Assembly: GCF_018100805.1 (NCBI RefSeq) | Contig: NZ_JAGJEA010000003.1 | Coordinates: 310,001 to 374,000 of the forward strand | Length of the DNA: 64,000 nt | Source: Aquimarina sp. MMG016 | GTDB lineage: Bacteria > Bacteroidota > Bacteroidia > Flavobacteriales > Flavobacteriaceae | Direction: 5' to 3' | Shown here: positions 17,023 through 26,593 of the stretch, piece after piece | Numbering within the stretch: the stretch's first letter is position 1 | Layout of the letters: each line of letters opens with the position of its first letter | The notes under the pieces: generated by a model | Database searches by the model: none | The model's input: the letters and a program-made list of their open reading frames with translations, nothing else | Told to the model about the DNA's origin: nothing | Program-made: the position numbers and the translations under genes

Positions 17023-18180
17023 TTACTCTAACCAAGATTTGTGATAATCCTCATCTGCTATTTTCATAGCTTCTTCTGTAACCATTAAAGGTTTAAATGT
17101 ATCCACCATAACGGCTAGTTCATCAGTTTTGGTTTTACCAATACTTCGCTCTACTGCTCCGGGGTGTGGTCCGTGAGGAATCCCCGCTGGGTGTAAAGAA
17201 ATATGACCGGCATCAATGTCATTTCTACTCATAAAATCTCCATCTACATAATACAATACCTCATCACTATCAATATTACTATGGTTATAAGGTGCCGGAA
17301 TACTCTCTGGATGATAATCATATAATCTGGGAACAAAAGAACATATCACAAAAGCATCTGTTTCAAAAGTTTGATGAACAGGTGGCGGTTGGTGAATTCT
17401 ACCTGTAATGGGTTCAAAATCATGTATTGAAAAAGCATATGGAAAATTAAACCCATCGTATCCAACTACATCAAAAGGATGGGTAGCATAGACCATATCA
17501 AAAATCTCATTCTGCTTTTTAACTTTGATCAAAAAGTCTCCTTTTTCATCATTGGTTTCTAGCTCATATGGAGCTCTTAAATCACGTTCACAAAAAGGAG
17601 AATGCTCTAGTAATTGCCCAAACCAATTACGGTATCTCTTTGGCGTGTAAATTGGCCTGCGAGACTCTACAATAAACAAACGATTATCTGTAGTATCAAA
17701 ATCGAGTTTATATATTGTTCCTCTTGGTATCAAGATATAGTCCCCATATTTAAAATCCAGATTCCCTAAATGACTTCTAAATTTTCCGCTTCCACGATGT
17801 ACAAAAATTAATTCGTCTGCATCTGTATTTTTATAAAAGTATTCTGAAGTAGATTCTTTTGGCGCTGATAAAATAATAGTAGCATCACTATTAGTAAGTA
17901 CACTTTTTCTACTTTGTAGATAGTCCTTTTCAGGATTTACCTTAAAACCGTGAAATCGGTAAGATTTTATATTATTTTGAATTGCAACTTTTGGAGCTAC
18001 ACTATAACTGCCTTTGATTTCTTTAACCTGTGTAGGTCTCTGACAGTGATACATGTTCGTCGACATTCCGTCAAAACCAATGGTGCCGAATAGTTGTTCA
18101 TAGTACAGTGTACCATCTTGTTTTTTAAAGATGGTATGGCGTTTTGGTGGTATTTTCCCTAGGGAATGATAAAAAGGCAT
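17023..18180 (-). CDS. hmgA: Homogentisate 1,2-dioxygenase
   Basis: Fe(II) cupin enzyme that opens the ring of homogentisate to maleylacetoacetate. The expected iron ligands correspond to His300 and Glu307 (APYNHSNIDSDEVLYY) and His336 (GIPHGPHPG). HPFDVVGYDGFNFPYAFSIHD is a strong family motif. At 385 residues it is shorter than the ~440-residue animal enzyme but usual for Bacteroidota. It is paired with hppD. The next two pathway enzymes (isomerase, fumarylacetoacetase) are not in the window. Confidence 0.95.
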   Translation of the reverse strand: MPFYHSLGKIPPKRHTIFKKQDGTLYYEQLFGTIGFDGMSTNMYHCQRPTQVKEIKGSYSVAPKVAIQNNIKSYRFHGFKVNPEKDYLQSRKSVLTNSDATIILSAPKESTSEYFYKNTDADELIFVHRGSGKFRSHLGNLDFKYGDYILIPRGTIYKLDFDTTDNRLFIVESRRPIYTPKRYRNWFGQLLEHSPFCERDLRAPYELETNDEKGDFLIKVKKQNEIFDMVYATHPFDVVGYDGFNFPYAFSIHDFEPITGRIHQPPPVHQTFETDAFVICSFVPRLYDYHPESIPAPYNHSNIDSDEVLYYVDGDFMSRNDIDAGHISLHPAGIPHGPHPGAVERSIGKTKTDELAVMVDTFKPLMVTEEAMKIADEDYHKSWLE

Positions 18181-18352
18181 GATTCATTAAATTTAAGATA
18201 TTAACTACTATTCTAAAAAATTAAGGCTATTCTATAGTAAATCTGCCTTATTCCGGATTACGTTTAATAAGATGATGTAATAGTAATGGTAAATCTTGCC
18301 AGAATACGTTCATAACATTACAAATATCGGAAATATTTCTATCTTTTTAATC

Positions 18353-20644
18353 TTAAAACCAAAAACCTACGCTAAAAAACCATTCACTCAATTTAACCTC
18401 TGGAGAGTACGAATATTTAACTTGAATAGGTCCCATAAAAGTTTCCAAACCATATCCTAAAGCATATCCTGTAAACTCAGGACTTTGTAACCAATCTCCA
18501 GAGCTGAATATTTTATTACCCACATTAGCAAAGTTTGCAGAAGCATTAACGTGATGGTTATTTATCACTTCATAATCTAATGTGATCAATCCTTTAGCAA
18601 AACCTTGGCCAGTTATCCCTAAAAAATCATATCCATAAAAAGGAATAAAGTTATTAATGGTTCGAGCACCAAATCCGCCTAACTGAAAATCTAAAGAGTT
18701 TAAAGACACATTACCTATTTTGGTCCCCGCTTCGAAACTGATGTTCATAGCCATATTTTTGGATAATGAGGTAGCATATCCAAGTTTGGCTTTGGCGATA
18801 GAAAACTCATTAAAAGTCTCAGTAAAATCGGATGAAAAAAGATATGTATGTATATCTCCATCAAATAAAAAACCTCGTTTTGGAAAGTATTTGTTATCAT
18901 AAGTATCTAATCTCAAATATCCAAAAGCACTCCAATAGTCGCTATCATCAAATACTGTTCTAGGAATTTGGTTTACATCTTCTCCAAAGGTTTCAGAAAT
19001 AATCTGAAGCCTCTTATATTCTCCACCAACACCTACAGAAAACGTTTGCTGTAACAAGGTTTCACCATATATTTGCAAGTTAAAATCGGTGTATTCTACA
19101 TCAATAGTATTTATTGCCAAATCAGGTAATTCTCCAAATTGTCTTACAAAATCGAAGTCAGTAGCCTTGGTAAAATTTGTATATCTATATTTTAATCCCA
19201 CACTCCAATAATATCCTTTATCGATATAATAGTCTAAATCATATCTAACATTGTCACCTAAGGCAATATCAAATGATAAAACATCATTATTAAATAATAG
19301 ACTTTTTCTAGTGATATTTACTAAAGCTGCTGTTTTATATAAATCATCATAATGTGCAGCAAATCGCAATAGCATTTTATTCTCACTTTCTTTCACATTA
19401 ACCAATAGCGTTTTTCCTTCTTTTCCATCTACTAATCTATGACTTACTCTATCAAAATTACCTGTAGCAGAAAGGTTATTAATTCCTTCATTTAACTTAT
19501 CATAAGTTATAATTTTAGGAGTTTTATTTAGCTTTAACTTCCCTTTAATATAAGATCTTGTATACCTGTCATTTCCAGTAATAAGCAAGCTGCTGATATT
19601 CAAGGTGTCTGAAGTTCTTGATACTTTACCTCTTGGTGTAGTAGGTGTCTGACGTTCTGATATTTCTTTAAGTACTTCAAAATTTGCTAAAGCAGCTTTT
19701 TCACCATTAGAAATAATCTTATCGCCTTCATCAAATGACATCACTGAAAATTCTAATATAGAAGGTTTAATATATACATCTGTTTCAGAAACTTTACTTT
19801 TCATAGCTTTAATAGTCCTGAAGTTGCTAATCTGAAGCAAAATGTTGGTCACAGAATTTAATTGATCCCTAGGCATTAAACTATCTTGTACATCTATCCC
19901 TATAACAATTTCGGCTCCTTTTTCTTTAATCTCTTTTACCGGGTAGTTGTTAGAAACTCCACCATCTGTCATTAAAACCCCATCTAACTCCACTGGGCTA
20001 AAAATAGAAGGGAGTGCTCCACTGGCAGCAACAGCCTCTGGTAAGTATCCTTTATCTAAAAGCACTTGTTGTCCGGTTTCTATATTGGTTGCCATACAGA
20101 AAAAAGGAATTGGCAAATCATCAAAATTTGTAATATGGTTTACATGAGCTGTATATCTGGAGAATTGATTGTAAAAATTCTGACCTTTGGACAACCCTTT
20201 AGGTAAACCAATTTTAAACCTATCAAAAGGAAGTGTAATTGCATATTTTTCAGAGTCTTCTCTTTCATAAAATGTTTTTGCATCTCTAGGTAGCACATCT
20301 TGTATAAAAGAGTCAAAATCCACGGATCTAAATATAGAATCCAGCTCTTTTGCACCATATCCAGAGGCATATAATGCCCCCACTATTGCTCCCATACTTG
20401 TTCCGCCAATATAATCTACCCTAACTCCTGCTTCTTCTATAACCTTAAGCACACCAATATGAGCAAGCCCTTTTGCACCACCACCACTAAGCACTAAGCC
20501 CACTTTAACATCTTCTAATCCGGGGTCATCATGAGTTTCTGGAATATTTTTTTCCTGTGACCAAATGTCTCCGGTAGACAAAGAAAACAATAAGATTGTT
20601 ATCCCTAATAAGTAAACTTTTAATATGTCATATAAGCTATGCAT
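18353..20644 (-). CDS. Patatin-like phospholipase fused to an outer-membrane beta barrel
   Basis: 763 residues arranged as signal peptide (~1-30), patatin domain (~45-310), POTRA-like domain (~335-420) and a BamA/Omp85-type 16-strand barrel (~430-763). The lipase elements are complete: GGGAKG oxyanion loop at 54-59, nucleophile Ser83 in GTSMG, and Asp227 in the DGG motif. Such fusions are related to the PlpD-type (type Vd) proteins that display a patatin lipase through their own barrel. The barrel ends in the aromatic SVGFWF. Start and the uvrC stop share one base (TAATG), so translation is probably coupled to uvrC. Confidence 0.93.
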   Translation of the reverse strand: MHSLYDILKVYLLGITILLFSLSTGDIWSQEKNIPETHDDPGLEDVKVGLVLSGGGAKGLAHIGVLKVIEEAGVRVDYIGGTSMGAIVGALYASGYGAKELDSIFRSVDFDSFIQDVLPRDAKTFYEREDSEKYAITLPFDRFKIGLPKGLSKGQNFYNQFSRYTAHVNHITNFDDLPIPFFCMATNIETGQQVLLDKGYLPEAVAASGALPSIFSPVELDGVLMTDGGVSNNYPVKEIKEKGAEIVIGIDVQDSLMPRDQLNSVTNILLQISNFRTIKAMKSKVSETDVYIKPSILEFSVMSFDEGDKIISNGEKAALANFEVLKEISERQTPTTPRGKVSRTSDTLNISSLLITGNDRYTRSYIKGKLKLNKTPKIITYDKLNEGINNLSATGNFDRVSHRLVDGKEGKTLLVNVKESENKMLLRFAAHYDDLYKTAALVNITRKSLLFNNDVLSFDIALGDNVRYDLDYYIDKGYYWSVGLKYRYTNFTKATDFDFVRQFGELPDLAINTIDVEYTDFNLQIYGETLLQQTFSVGVGGEYKRLQIISETFGEDVNQIPRTVFDDSDYWSAFGYLRLDTYDNKYFPKRGFLFDGDIHTYLFSSDFTETFNEFSIAKAKLGYATSLSKNMAMNISFEAGTKIGNVSLNSLDFQLGGFGARTINNFIPFYGYDFLGITGQGFAKGLITLDYEVINNHHVNASANFANVGNKIFSSGDWLQSPEFTGYALGYGLETFMGPIQVKYSYSPEVKLSEWFFSVGFWF

Positions 20645-22443
20645 TAATCCTTTTTAGTAAGATAGTAATTATACACTTTGGTTGCACGAGAATTACCTAC
20701 TACTTCTGTTAACTCTTCTACAGAAGCTTCGCTTATCCTTTTTACCGATCTAAAATGCTTCAATAATTCCACCACAGTTTTTTCTCCGATTCCTGGGATA
20801 TTGTCCAATTCAGTATCCAAAGCAGATTTACTTCTTTTTTGACGATGAAAAGTGATACCAAATCTATGTGCTTCATTCCGTAAATGCTGTATAACCTTTA
20901 ACGATTCGGACTTTTTATCCAAATACAATGGTATAGAATCTCCAGGGTAGTATATTTCTTCTAATCTTTTGGCAATACCAATGATGGTTATTTTTCCTCT
21001 CAGTCCTAATTCATCCAATGCCTTGAGCCCTGAAGATAACTGACCTTTGCCCCCATCTACTATGACTAATTGAGGTAATGGCTGCTCTTCTTCTGTTAAT
21101 CTTTTATATCTGCGATATACTACCTCTTCCATAGATGCAAAATCGTTAGGGCCTTCTACAGTTTTTATATTAAATTTTCTGTATTCTTTTTTACTTGGTT
21201 TTCCATTTTTAAATACCACACAAGCCGCAACCGGATTTGTACCCTGAATATTAGAGTTGTCAAAACATTCAATATGTATTGGTTCTTCAGGTAGTCTCAA
21301 GTCTTTTTTCATTTGAGCCATCAGACGTTTTACATGCCTATCAGGATCAATGATTTTAATCTGCTTAAATCGTTCTTGTCTATAATATTTAGCATTTCTT
21401 ATTGATAAATCAACAATTTTCTTTTTATCGCCAAGTTGTGGAACACTAACTTTTAATCCTTCACCTACTTCTACATCAAAGGGAACAAAAATCTCTTTAG
21501 ATTTAGAGTTAAATCGCTGACGTAACTCCACTATTGACAACTCCAATAATTCCTTATCTGATTCTTCTAATTTCTTTTTTATTTCTGTAGTATGTGATCT
21601 AATAATAGCTCCATATGACAGCTGAAGAAAATTTACGTACCCATACGATTCATCAGAAATAATCGAAAAAACATCTACATTACTAATCTTCGGGTTAACC
21701 ACTGTGGATTTAGCTTGATAGTTTTCGAGGACTTCAATCTTTTCTTTAATTCTTTGTGCATCTTCAAACTCCATTTGCTCTGCATGTTCAGTCATTTGTT
21801 TACGAAAACGGGTCAAAGAATCTTTAAAATTACCCTTTACGATTTGTCTAATTGCTTCAATATTTTGATGATATTCTTCCTCACTCTCATAGTCCTCACA
21901 AGGACCTTTGCAATTACCCAGATGATACTCCAGACAAACTTTATACTTACCTCCTTCTATTTTTTCCCTAGATAAATCATAATTACAAGTCCTAAGTTGA
22001 TATAATCCTTTAATAAGATCTAATAATGTATTTACAGTTTTGAAACTGGTATACGGTCCGTAATACTCAGATCCATCTTTTATAACATTGCGAGTAGGAA
22101 AAATTCTGGGAAAACGTTCTTTTTTAATACAGATCCAAGGATATGTCTTGTCATCCTTAAGCATCACATTAAATCTGGGTTGGTGTTTTTTGATAAGATT
22201 ATTCTCCAGAAGTAATGCATCTGTCTCTGTTTCTACAACAATATGCCGTATAGAATGAATCTTTTTTACCAGAACCTTAGTCTTATAATTATCATGATGT
22301 TTGTTAAAATAAGAAGCTACTCTTTTTTTAAGGTTTTTAGCCTTACCTATATAGAGCAATTTATCTTCTTTATCATAATACTGATATACTCCCGGGCCAG
22401 TGGGCAGGGTCTTGATCTGTATGTCTAAAGAGGCTTTTTGCAT
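20644..22443 (-). CDS. uvrC: Excinuclease ABC subunit C
   Basis: Nuclease of nucleotide excision repair that makes both incisions around a UvrB-marked lesion. Domains in order: GIY-YIG nuclease (GPGVYQYYDKEDKLLYIGKAKNLKKR, ~15-95), cysteine cluster region (CLEYHLGNCKGPC), UVR motif (~205-240), RNase H-like domain with IECFDNSNIQGTNPVAACVV and VIVDGGKGQL, and helix-hairpin-helix (LDNIPGIGEKTVVELL). 599 residues is typical. Upstream neighbours are divergent; the downstream patatin gene overlaps by one base. Confidence 0.97.
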   Translation of the reverse strand: MQKASLDIQIKTLPTGPGVYQYYDKEDKLLYIGKAKNLKKRVASYFNKHHDNYKTKVLVKKIHSIRHIVVETETDALLLENNLIKKHQPRFNVMLKDDKTYPWICIKKERFPRIFPTRNVIKDGSEYYGPYTSFKTVNTLLDLIKGLYQLRTCNYDLSREKIEGGKYKVCLEYHLGNCKGPCEDYESEEEYHQNIEAIRQIVKGNFKDSLTRFRKQMTEHAEQMEFEDAQRIKEKIEVLENYQAKSTVVNPKISNVDVFSIISDESYGYVNFLQLSYGAIIRSHTTEIKKKLEESDKELLELSIVELRQRFNSKSKEIFVPFDVEVGEGLKVSVPQLGDKKKIVDLSIRNAKYYRQERFKQIKIIDPDRHVKRLMAQMKKDLRLPEEPIHIECFDNSNIQGTNPVAACVVFKNGKPSKKEYRKFNIKTVEGPNDFASMEEVVYRRYKRLTEEEQPLPQLVIVDGGKGQLSSGLKALDELGLRGKITIIGIAKRLEEIYYPGDSIPLYLDKKSESLKVIQHLRNEAHRFGITFHRQKRSKSALDTELDNIPGIGEKTVVELLKHFRSVKRISEASVEELTEVVGNSRATKVYNYYLTKKD

Positions 22444-22559
22444 ATTCCGAATGTAAATTTAACAGTTTACCACAATTGTAGTGCCTATATTCATGGTTTA
22501 AATTTTGTTAAATCCTGTTTGAACTATAGAATTTTATTAAAAAAGTGTGATAATATACA

Positions 22560-23033
22560 ATGCATCCTCTTTTTTCTTACTTTAGTAGTTCTAATTTCAA
22601 TTATACTTTTTTGGAAAAAGAAAAGAAAATAATTGGCAGAACAGATAAAGTGGATTTTCCAGTTCTGGAACTAAAAGATATCGATGCTAAAATCGATACA
22701 GGCGCTTATACATCATCTATTCATTGTATAGACATCAGAGAAGTTGATCAAACTCTACAATGTAGTTTTCTTGATGCTACTCATCCTGAATATAATGGTA
22801 AAAAATTCACATTCAAAAACTATGATATTACTGCTGTAAAAAGTAGTAATGGAAAAGTAGAAACTCGTTTTGCTATACGAACTCAAATTACCTTATTTAA
22901 CAAAACATACCCAATAACCCTTACACTATCTCCCCGTGATGATATGCGTTTTCCTGTGCTGATTGGCCGAAAATTTTTAAGTGGAAAATTTTTAGTAGAC
23001 CCTCAGTTGGAAAACCAATCTTATAATTTATAA
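22560..23033 (+). CDS. RimB-like retropepsin-fold protease (DUF785)
   Basis: Aspartic-protease-fold protein of the family called RimB or ATP-dependent zinc protease, found next to rimK genes. The active-site motif is AKIDTGAYTSSIHC with Asp46, and the second conserved part is FPVLIGRKFLSGKFLVDP. 157 residues from the ATG at 22560. The first 17 residues do not look like the family, whose members usually start just before IIGRTDKVDFP, so the TTG at 22611 is a realistic alternative start. It is the first gene of a four-gene set with spacers of 6, 5 and -8 bp, which points to one operon acting with RimK. Confidence 0.85.
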   Translation: MHPLFSYFSSSNFNYTFLEKEKKIIGRTDKVDFPVLELKDIDAKIDTGAYTSSIHCIDIREVDQTLQCSFLDATHPEYNGKKFTFKNYDITAVKSSNGKVETRFAIRTQITLFNKTYPITLTLSPRDDMRFPVLIGRKFLSGKFLVDPQLENQSYNL

Positions 23034-23039
23034 AGCAAA

Positions 23040-23912
23040 ATGAATATAAAAATTTTGTCGCGTGGCCCGAATTTATATTCAACGCAAGCACTTGTCCAAG
23101 CAGCAGTAAAGCGTAAACATAATGTACAGGTAATAGATCCACTAAATTGCGATATCGTAATTGAAAAACAAAAACCGGAAATCTATTATAGAGGAAGAAA
23201 ATTAGACCACGTAGATGCTGTAATTCCAAGGATTGGAGCTTCAATTACTTTTTATGGTACAGCCGTAGTCAGGCAATTTGAGATGATGAATGTGTTTACT
23301 ACCTTAAAATCGCAAGCCTTAATACAATCTAGAGATAAACTCCGAAGTTTACAAATACTATCTAAAGCAGGATTGGGGTTACCTAAAACAGTTTTCACTA
23401 ATTACTCAAGAGATGTAGATGGGGTAATTTCGCACGTAGGCGGTGCTCCATTGATTATTAAACTTCTTGAAGGAACCCAAGGATTAGGAGTTGTTTTGGC
23501 AGAAACCAAAACCGCAGCAGAATCAGTAATAGAAGCTTTTAACGGACTACAAGCCAGAGTAATCGTTCAAGAATATGTAGAAGAAGCCAAAGGAGCAGAT
23601 ATTAGAGCTTTTGTCGTTGATGGACACGTGGTAGGAGCTATGAAAAGACAAGGTAAAGAAGGTGAATTTAGGTCTAATCTTCATCGTGGAGGATCTGCTA
23701 AGTTAATTCGATTAAGTGAAGCCGAAGAGTATGCCGCTATTAAAGCTTCCAAAGCACTAAAACTTGATGTTGCAGGAGTGGATATGTTACAAAGTGATCG
23801 CGGGCCTTTAATTCTAGAAGTAAATTCTTCACCGGGATTACAAGGCATTGAAGAGGCTACCGGAAAAGACATTGCAAAAACTATAATTAAGTATATTGAG
23901 AGAAGTATATAA
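23040..23912 (+). CDS. rimK: RimK-family ATP-grasp ligase
   Basis: ATP-grasp carboxylate-amine ligase. In gamma-proteobacteria RimK adds glutamates to ribosomal protein S6 and can make poly-alpha-glutamate. Motifs: GATP-binding-type loop [40 protein letters not shown], and the Mg-binding [19 protein letters not shown]. Residues ~35-85 hold the N-terminal domain with [21 protein letters not shown], typical for RimK. 290 residues, like E. coli RimK. No modified substrate is encoded nearby (no rpsF in the window). Confidence 0.93.
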   Translation: MNIKILSRGPNLYSTQALVQAAVKRKHNVQVIDPLNCDIVIEKQKPEIYYRGRKLDHVDAVIPRIGASITFYGTAVVRQFEMMNVFTTLKSQALIQSRDKLRSLQILSKAGLGLPKTVFTNYSRDVDGVISHVGGAPLIIKLLEGTQGLGVVLAETKTAAESVIEAFNGLQARVIVQEYVEEAKGADIRAFVVDGHVVGAMKRQGKEGEFRSNLHRGGSAKLIRLSEAEEYAAIKASKALKLDVAGVDMLQSDRGPLILEVNSSPGLQGIEEATGKDIAKTIIKYIERSI

Positions 23913-23917
23913 CAAAC

Positions 23918-24904
23918 ATGGCAAAAGTAATAGAGAAAGATATCCTTAATATACTTGGAGAAGAGATTCCGTTAGATTGTAGTAAAACTATAAATTTTAA
24001 CATCGCCAAGTTATATACCTCAACCAAGGTAGAAATCCCAATCATTATAGAAAGATCCAAAAAGCCCGGGCCCACAGTATTGATTACTGCCGGTATACAC
24101 GGAGATGAAATCAATGGTGTAGAAGTAGTACGACAGATCATTGCTAAAAAAATCAATAAACCTGCAAAGGGAAGTATTATATGTATCCCTGTCCTTAATG
24201 TTTTTGGTTTCTTAAGCATGAATCGTTTTTTTCCTGATGGCAGAGACCTTAATAGAGTATTCCCCGGAACCAAAAACGGTTCGCTTGCTAGCCGTTTTGC
24301 TCATCAATTTGTAAACCAAATTCTACCGATAGCAGATTTTTGCCTAGATTTTCATACAGGCGGGGCAAGTCGCTTTAATGCTCCTCATATTAGAGTAGAT
24401 CCTAAAAATGAGCGATTGGTAACATTGTCAAAAATATTTAATGCACCATTTACACTATTGTCTAAAAATTTGGATGGATCTTACCGCGCCACCTGTGCTA
24501 AGAAAGGTGTAGATATTTTATTATTTGAAGGAGGTAAATCTCAAAATAGTAATCGAGATATTGCCAGAGAAGGAGTATATGGCACTATGCGTATCCTACA
24601 TCATATGGGGATGTTAAAACCTACATTTTCAGTACCTGACAAACAGGAAGAAAGTATAATTATCAAAAAAAGTTTTTGGATACGTGCAAAATATAGTGGT
24701 TTATTACATATTAAAATTCATTTTGGAAAACATGTAGAAAAAGGAGAGATTCTAGCAACCATAACAGACCCTTATGGAACTAAAAGACACGTAGTCAAAT
24801 CTCCAAATGATGGATATATTATTAATGTAAATGAAGCACCAATAGTATATAAGGGTGACGCTATTTTTAGAATTACAAAAGAGTTAGAAACAGCTAATGG
24901 ATAA
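23918..24904 (+). CDS. Succinylglutamate desuccinylase/aspartoacylase family metalloenzyme
   Basis: Zinc hydrolase of the M14-like AstE/ASPA family, which cleaves N-acyl amino acids or related amide bonds. Zinc ligands are seen as TAGIHGDEINGVE (HxxE) and the later LDFHTGG. The C-terminal ~80 residues (from about 250) form a lipoyl/biotinyl-like beta domain (SGLLHIKIHFGKHVEKGEILATITDPYG ... VKSPNDGYI). Directly behind rimK with a 5-bp gap, it may trim or recycle the RimK product; that is an inference. It overlaps the next gene by 8 bp. Confidence 0.88.
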   Translation: MAKVIEKDILNILGEEIPLDCSKTINFNIAKLYTSTKVEIPIIIERSKKPGPTVLITAGIHGDEINGVEVVRQIIAKKINKPAKGSIICIPVLNVFGFLSMNRFFPDGRDLNRVFPGTKNGSLASRFAHQFVNQILPIADFCLDFHTGGASRFNAPHIRVDPKNERLVTLSKIFNAPFTLLSKNLDGSYRATCAKKGVDILLFEGGKSQNSNRDIAREGVYGTMRILHHMGMLKPTFSVPDKQEESIIIKKSFWIRAKYSGLLHIKIHFGKHVEKGEILATITDPYGTKRHVVKSPNDGYIINVNEAPIVYKGDAIFRITKELETANG

Positions 24905-25466
24905 AAAGTCTCTTCGGAAAAAATACAAAACCCTTAGATCTCAATTAAGTTCAGAAGATATTGAAAATATGAGTATGGATATTGCTAATCAATTGCTTCG
25001 ACTTCCTATTTGGGATAACTCATATTACCACATCTTTCTGCCAATTCAACAACAAAAGGAGGTAAATACAGAATACATTCTTCATATTCTTCAAGGAAAA
25101 GATAAAAATGTGATTGTCTCTAAAAGTAATTTTGAAGATCATTCTATGGAGCATTTTCTTCTAACCGATGCTACTGTAATAAAACCTAATGCTTGGGGGA
25201 TTCCCGAACCTGTGGAGGCTATACCAATTCCTGATCATAAAATTGAAGTAGTTTTTATTCCTCTTTTAGCTTATGATCAGAACGGAAACCGAGTAGGGTA
25301 TGGAAAAGGATTTTATGATAAATTTTTAATAAAGTGTAATCAAAATGCATTAAAAATAGGTCTTTCCTTCTTTTCTGCCGAAAAAAAAATTGAAGATGTG
25401 AGTCTCAATGATATTTCTCTGGATTACTGTGTTACAATGTCAGAAATTTATAATTTTAAGAAATAG
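24897..25466 (+). CDS. 5-formyltetrahydrofolate cyclo-ligase
   Basis: ATP-dependent enzyme turning 5-formyl-THF into 5,10-methenyl-THF (MTHFS; also named fau or ygfA). The family signature NRVGYGKGFYDKFL is complete, preceded by WGIPEP and VVFIPLLAYDQNG. The N-terminal LRKKYKTLRSQLS helix is typical. 189 residues. Its ATG lies inside the end of the aspartoacylase gene, which indicates translational coupling rather than a functional link. Confidence 0.95.
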   Translation: MDKKSLRKKYKTLRSQLSSEDIENMSMDIANQLLRLPIWDNSYYHIFLPIQQQKEVNTEYILHILQGKDKNVIVSKSNFEDHSMEHFLLTDATVIKPNAWGIPEPVEAIPIPDHKIEVVFIPLLAYDQNGNRVGYGKGFYDKFLIKCNQNALKIGLSFFSAEKKIEDVSLNDISLDYCVTMSEIYNFKK

Positions 25467-25533
25467 TTAACATTTCTTGTTTTCAAAATCATAAAATACT
25501 ATATTCGGATTTTAATTTTGAGAATACCCCACA

Positions 25534-25935
25534 ATGTCCCAAAATATCGAGAGTGTTTGCATCATAGATGATGACAACATTTATATCAATTTATTGACTA
25601 AAATTATTGAACTAAAAAGACTTTCAGAATCTGTCATTGTTTTTAAGAATGGTAAAGAAGCTCTGGACTATTTTTTAGAAACTATAGATAACACAATACA
25701 GCCTGAAGTACCTCAAGTCATATTTCTGGATCTTAATATGCCCGTAATGGACGGATGGGAGTTTTTGAATGAGTTTTCAAAAATCAAAGATAAAATCCGC
25801 GATAAAATAGATCTTTATGTAGTAAGTTCTTCAATAGATTCCAGAGATATAGAACGAGCAAAAGCTATTGATGTGGTTGATGATTACCTGACCAAACCAA
25901 TAAAACTTGATGTCTTCGAAAAAATTCTTGCTTAA
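25534..25935 (+). CDS. Stand-alone response regulator receiver protein
   Basis: CheY-like single REC domain, 133 residues, no output domain. Acidic pocket at IIDDD (residues 10-14), phosphoacceptor Asp66 in FLDLNMPVMDGWEFL, and conserved Lys121 in YLTKPIKL. Long relatives in flavobacteria are involved in phosphorelays with hybrid kinases, but no kinase is nearby. A TATATTCG sequence at 25500-25507, 20 nt after a TTG, may be its promoter (one mismatch). Its stop is 4 bp from the convergent lspA stop. Confidence 0.92.
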   Translation: MSQNIESVCIIDDDNIYINLLTKIIELKRLSESVIVFKNGKEALDYFLETIDNTIQPEVPQVIFLDLNMPVMDGWEFLNEFSKIKDKIRDKIDLYVVSSSIDSRDIERAKAIDVVDDYLTKPIKLDVFEKILA

Positions 25936-25939
25936 GACA

Positions 25940-26557
25940 TTAATGAGTCTTCGGAAAAGCTTTTTTATTAAATATAATCAATAAGAATACACCAACACTA
26001 ATTGCTGAATCCGCTATATTAAATACCGGATCGAAAAAAGAAAAACGTTCCCCTCCCCAAAAAGGAATCCAGTCGGGTAACGTGTCATTATAAAATGTGA
26101 ATTGAATCATATCAACTACTCTACCATAAAAAACACTCTCATAACCTCCTCCGTCTGGTAAAAATGTAGCTATATCTGTTCTGGTGCTTTCTCCAAAAAA
26201 CACTCCATAAAAAACAGAATCAATTATATTACCAAAGGCTCCAGCAAAAATCATAGAAATACAAATGATAAGTATTTTTGGGCTATTCTTACGCACAGAA
26301 TCATATAACCAATATCCAATTCCAGTGATGGCTAATAATCTAAATAATGTTAGGATTAGTTTACCATAACTTCCAGGCAGTTCAAAGCCCCAAGCCATTC
26401 CTCTATTTTCTACAAAAACAATTCTGAACCAACTGAATACTTGAACTTCGTCCTGTATAGCAAAATTAGTTTTGATATAAATTTTGGTAATCTGATCTAT
26501 CAGAAGTATTAAAACTATAATTAAAATAGATTTCTTTAAAGACATAAACTTTCTCAA
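25940..26557 (-). CDS. lspA: Lipoprotein signal peptidase (signal peptidase II)
   Basis: Inner-membrane aspartic peptidase that removes signal peptides of lipidated prolipoproteins. Four membrane segments; catalytic aspartates are Asp149 (GRVVDMIQF) and Asp183 (FNIADSAISVG), with the conserved VENRGMAWG loop. At 205 residues it is longer than the ~165-residue proteobacterial enzyme because of a loop between residues ~115 and 145, a feature of Bacteroidota. A second possible start is Met5. It has its own -7 box just after the stop of the gene upstream, so it need not depend on the sigma-factor operon. Confidence 0.96.
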   Translation of the reverse strand: MRKFMSLKKSILIIVLILLIDQITKIYIKTNFAIQDEVQVFSWFRIVFVENRGMAWGFELPGSYGKLILTLFRLLAITGIGYWLYDSVRKNSPKILIICISMIFAGAFGNIIDSVFYGVFFGESTRTDIATFLPDGGGYESVFYGRVVDMIQFTFYNDTLPDWIPFWGGERFSFFDPVFNIADSAISVGVFLLIIFNKKAFPKTH

Positions 26558-26580
26558 TATTCAGGTATAAAAAGCGACGA

Positions 26581-26588
26581 CAAAAATA
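26581..26588 (-). promoter_or_regulatory. -7 promoter box of lspA
   Basis: TATTTTTG on the minus strand matches TAnnTTTG and gives a 20-nt leader. It lies in the 36-bp space between the last DUF4097-like gene and lspA. Confidence 0.5.
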
Positions 26589-26593
26589 GTGTT

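Noticed and set aside
13468..18180. Complete tyrosine/tryptophan degradation island
   Set aside because: Only kynA, hppD and hmgA are present; the later enzymes are missing and unrelated genes lie between them.
22438..22632. Short plus-strand ORF overlapping the start of the RimB-like gene
   Set aside because: Hydrophobic translation is a product of AT-rich non-coding DNA; no support.
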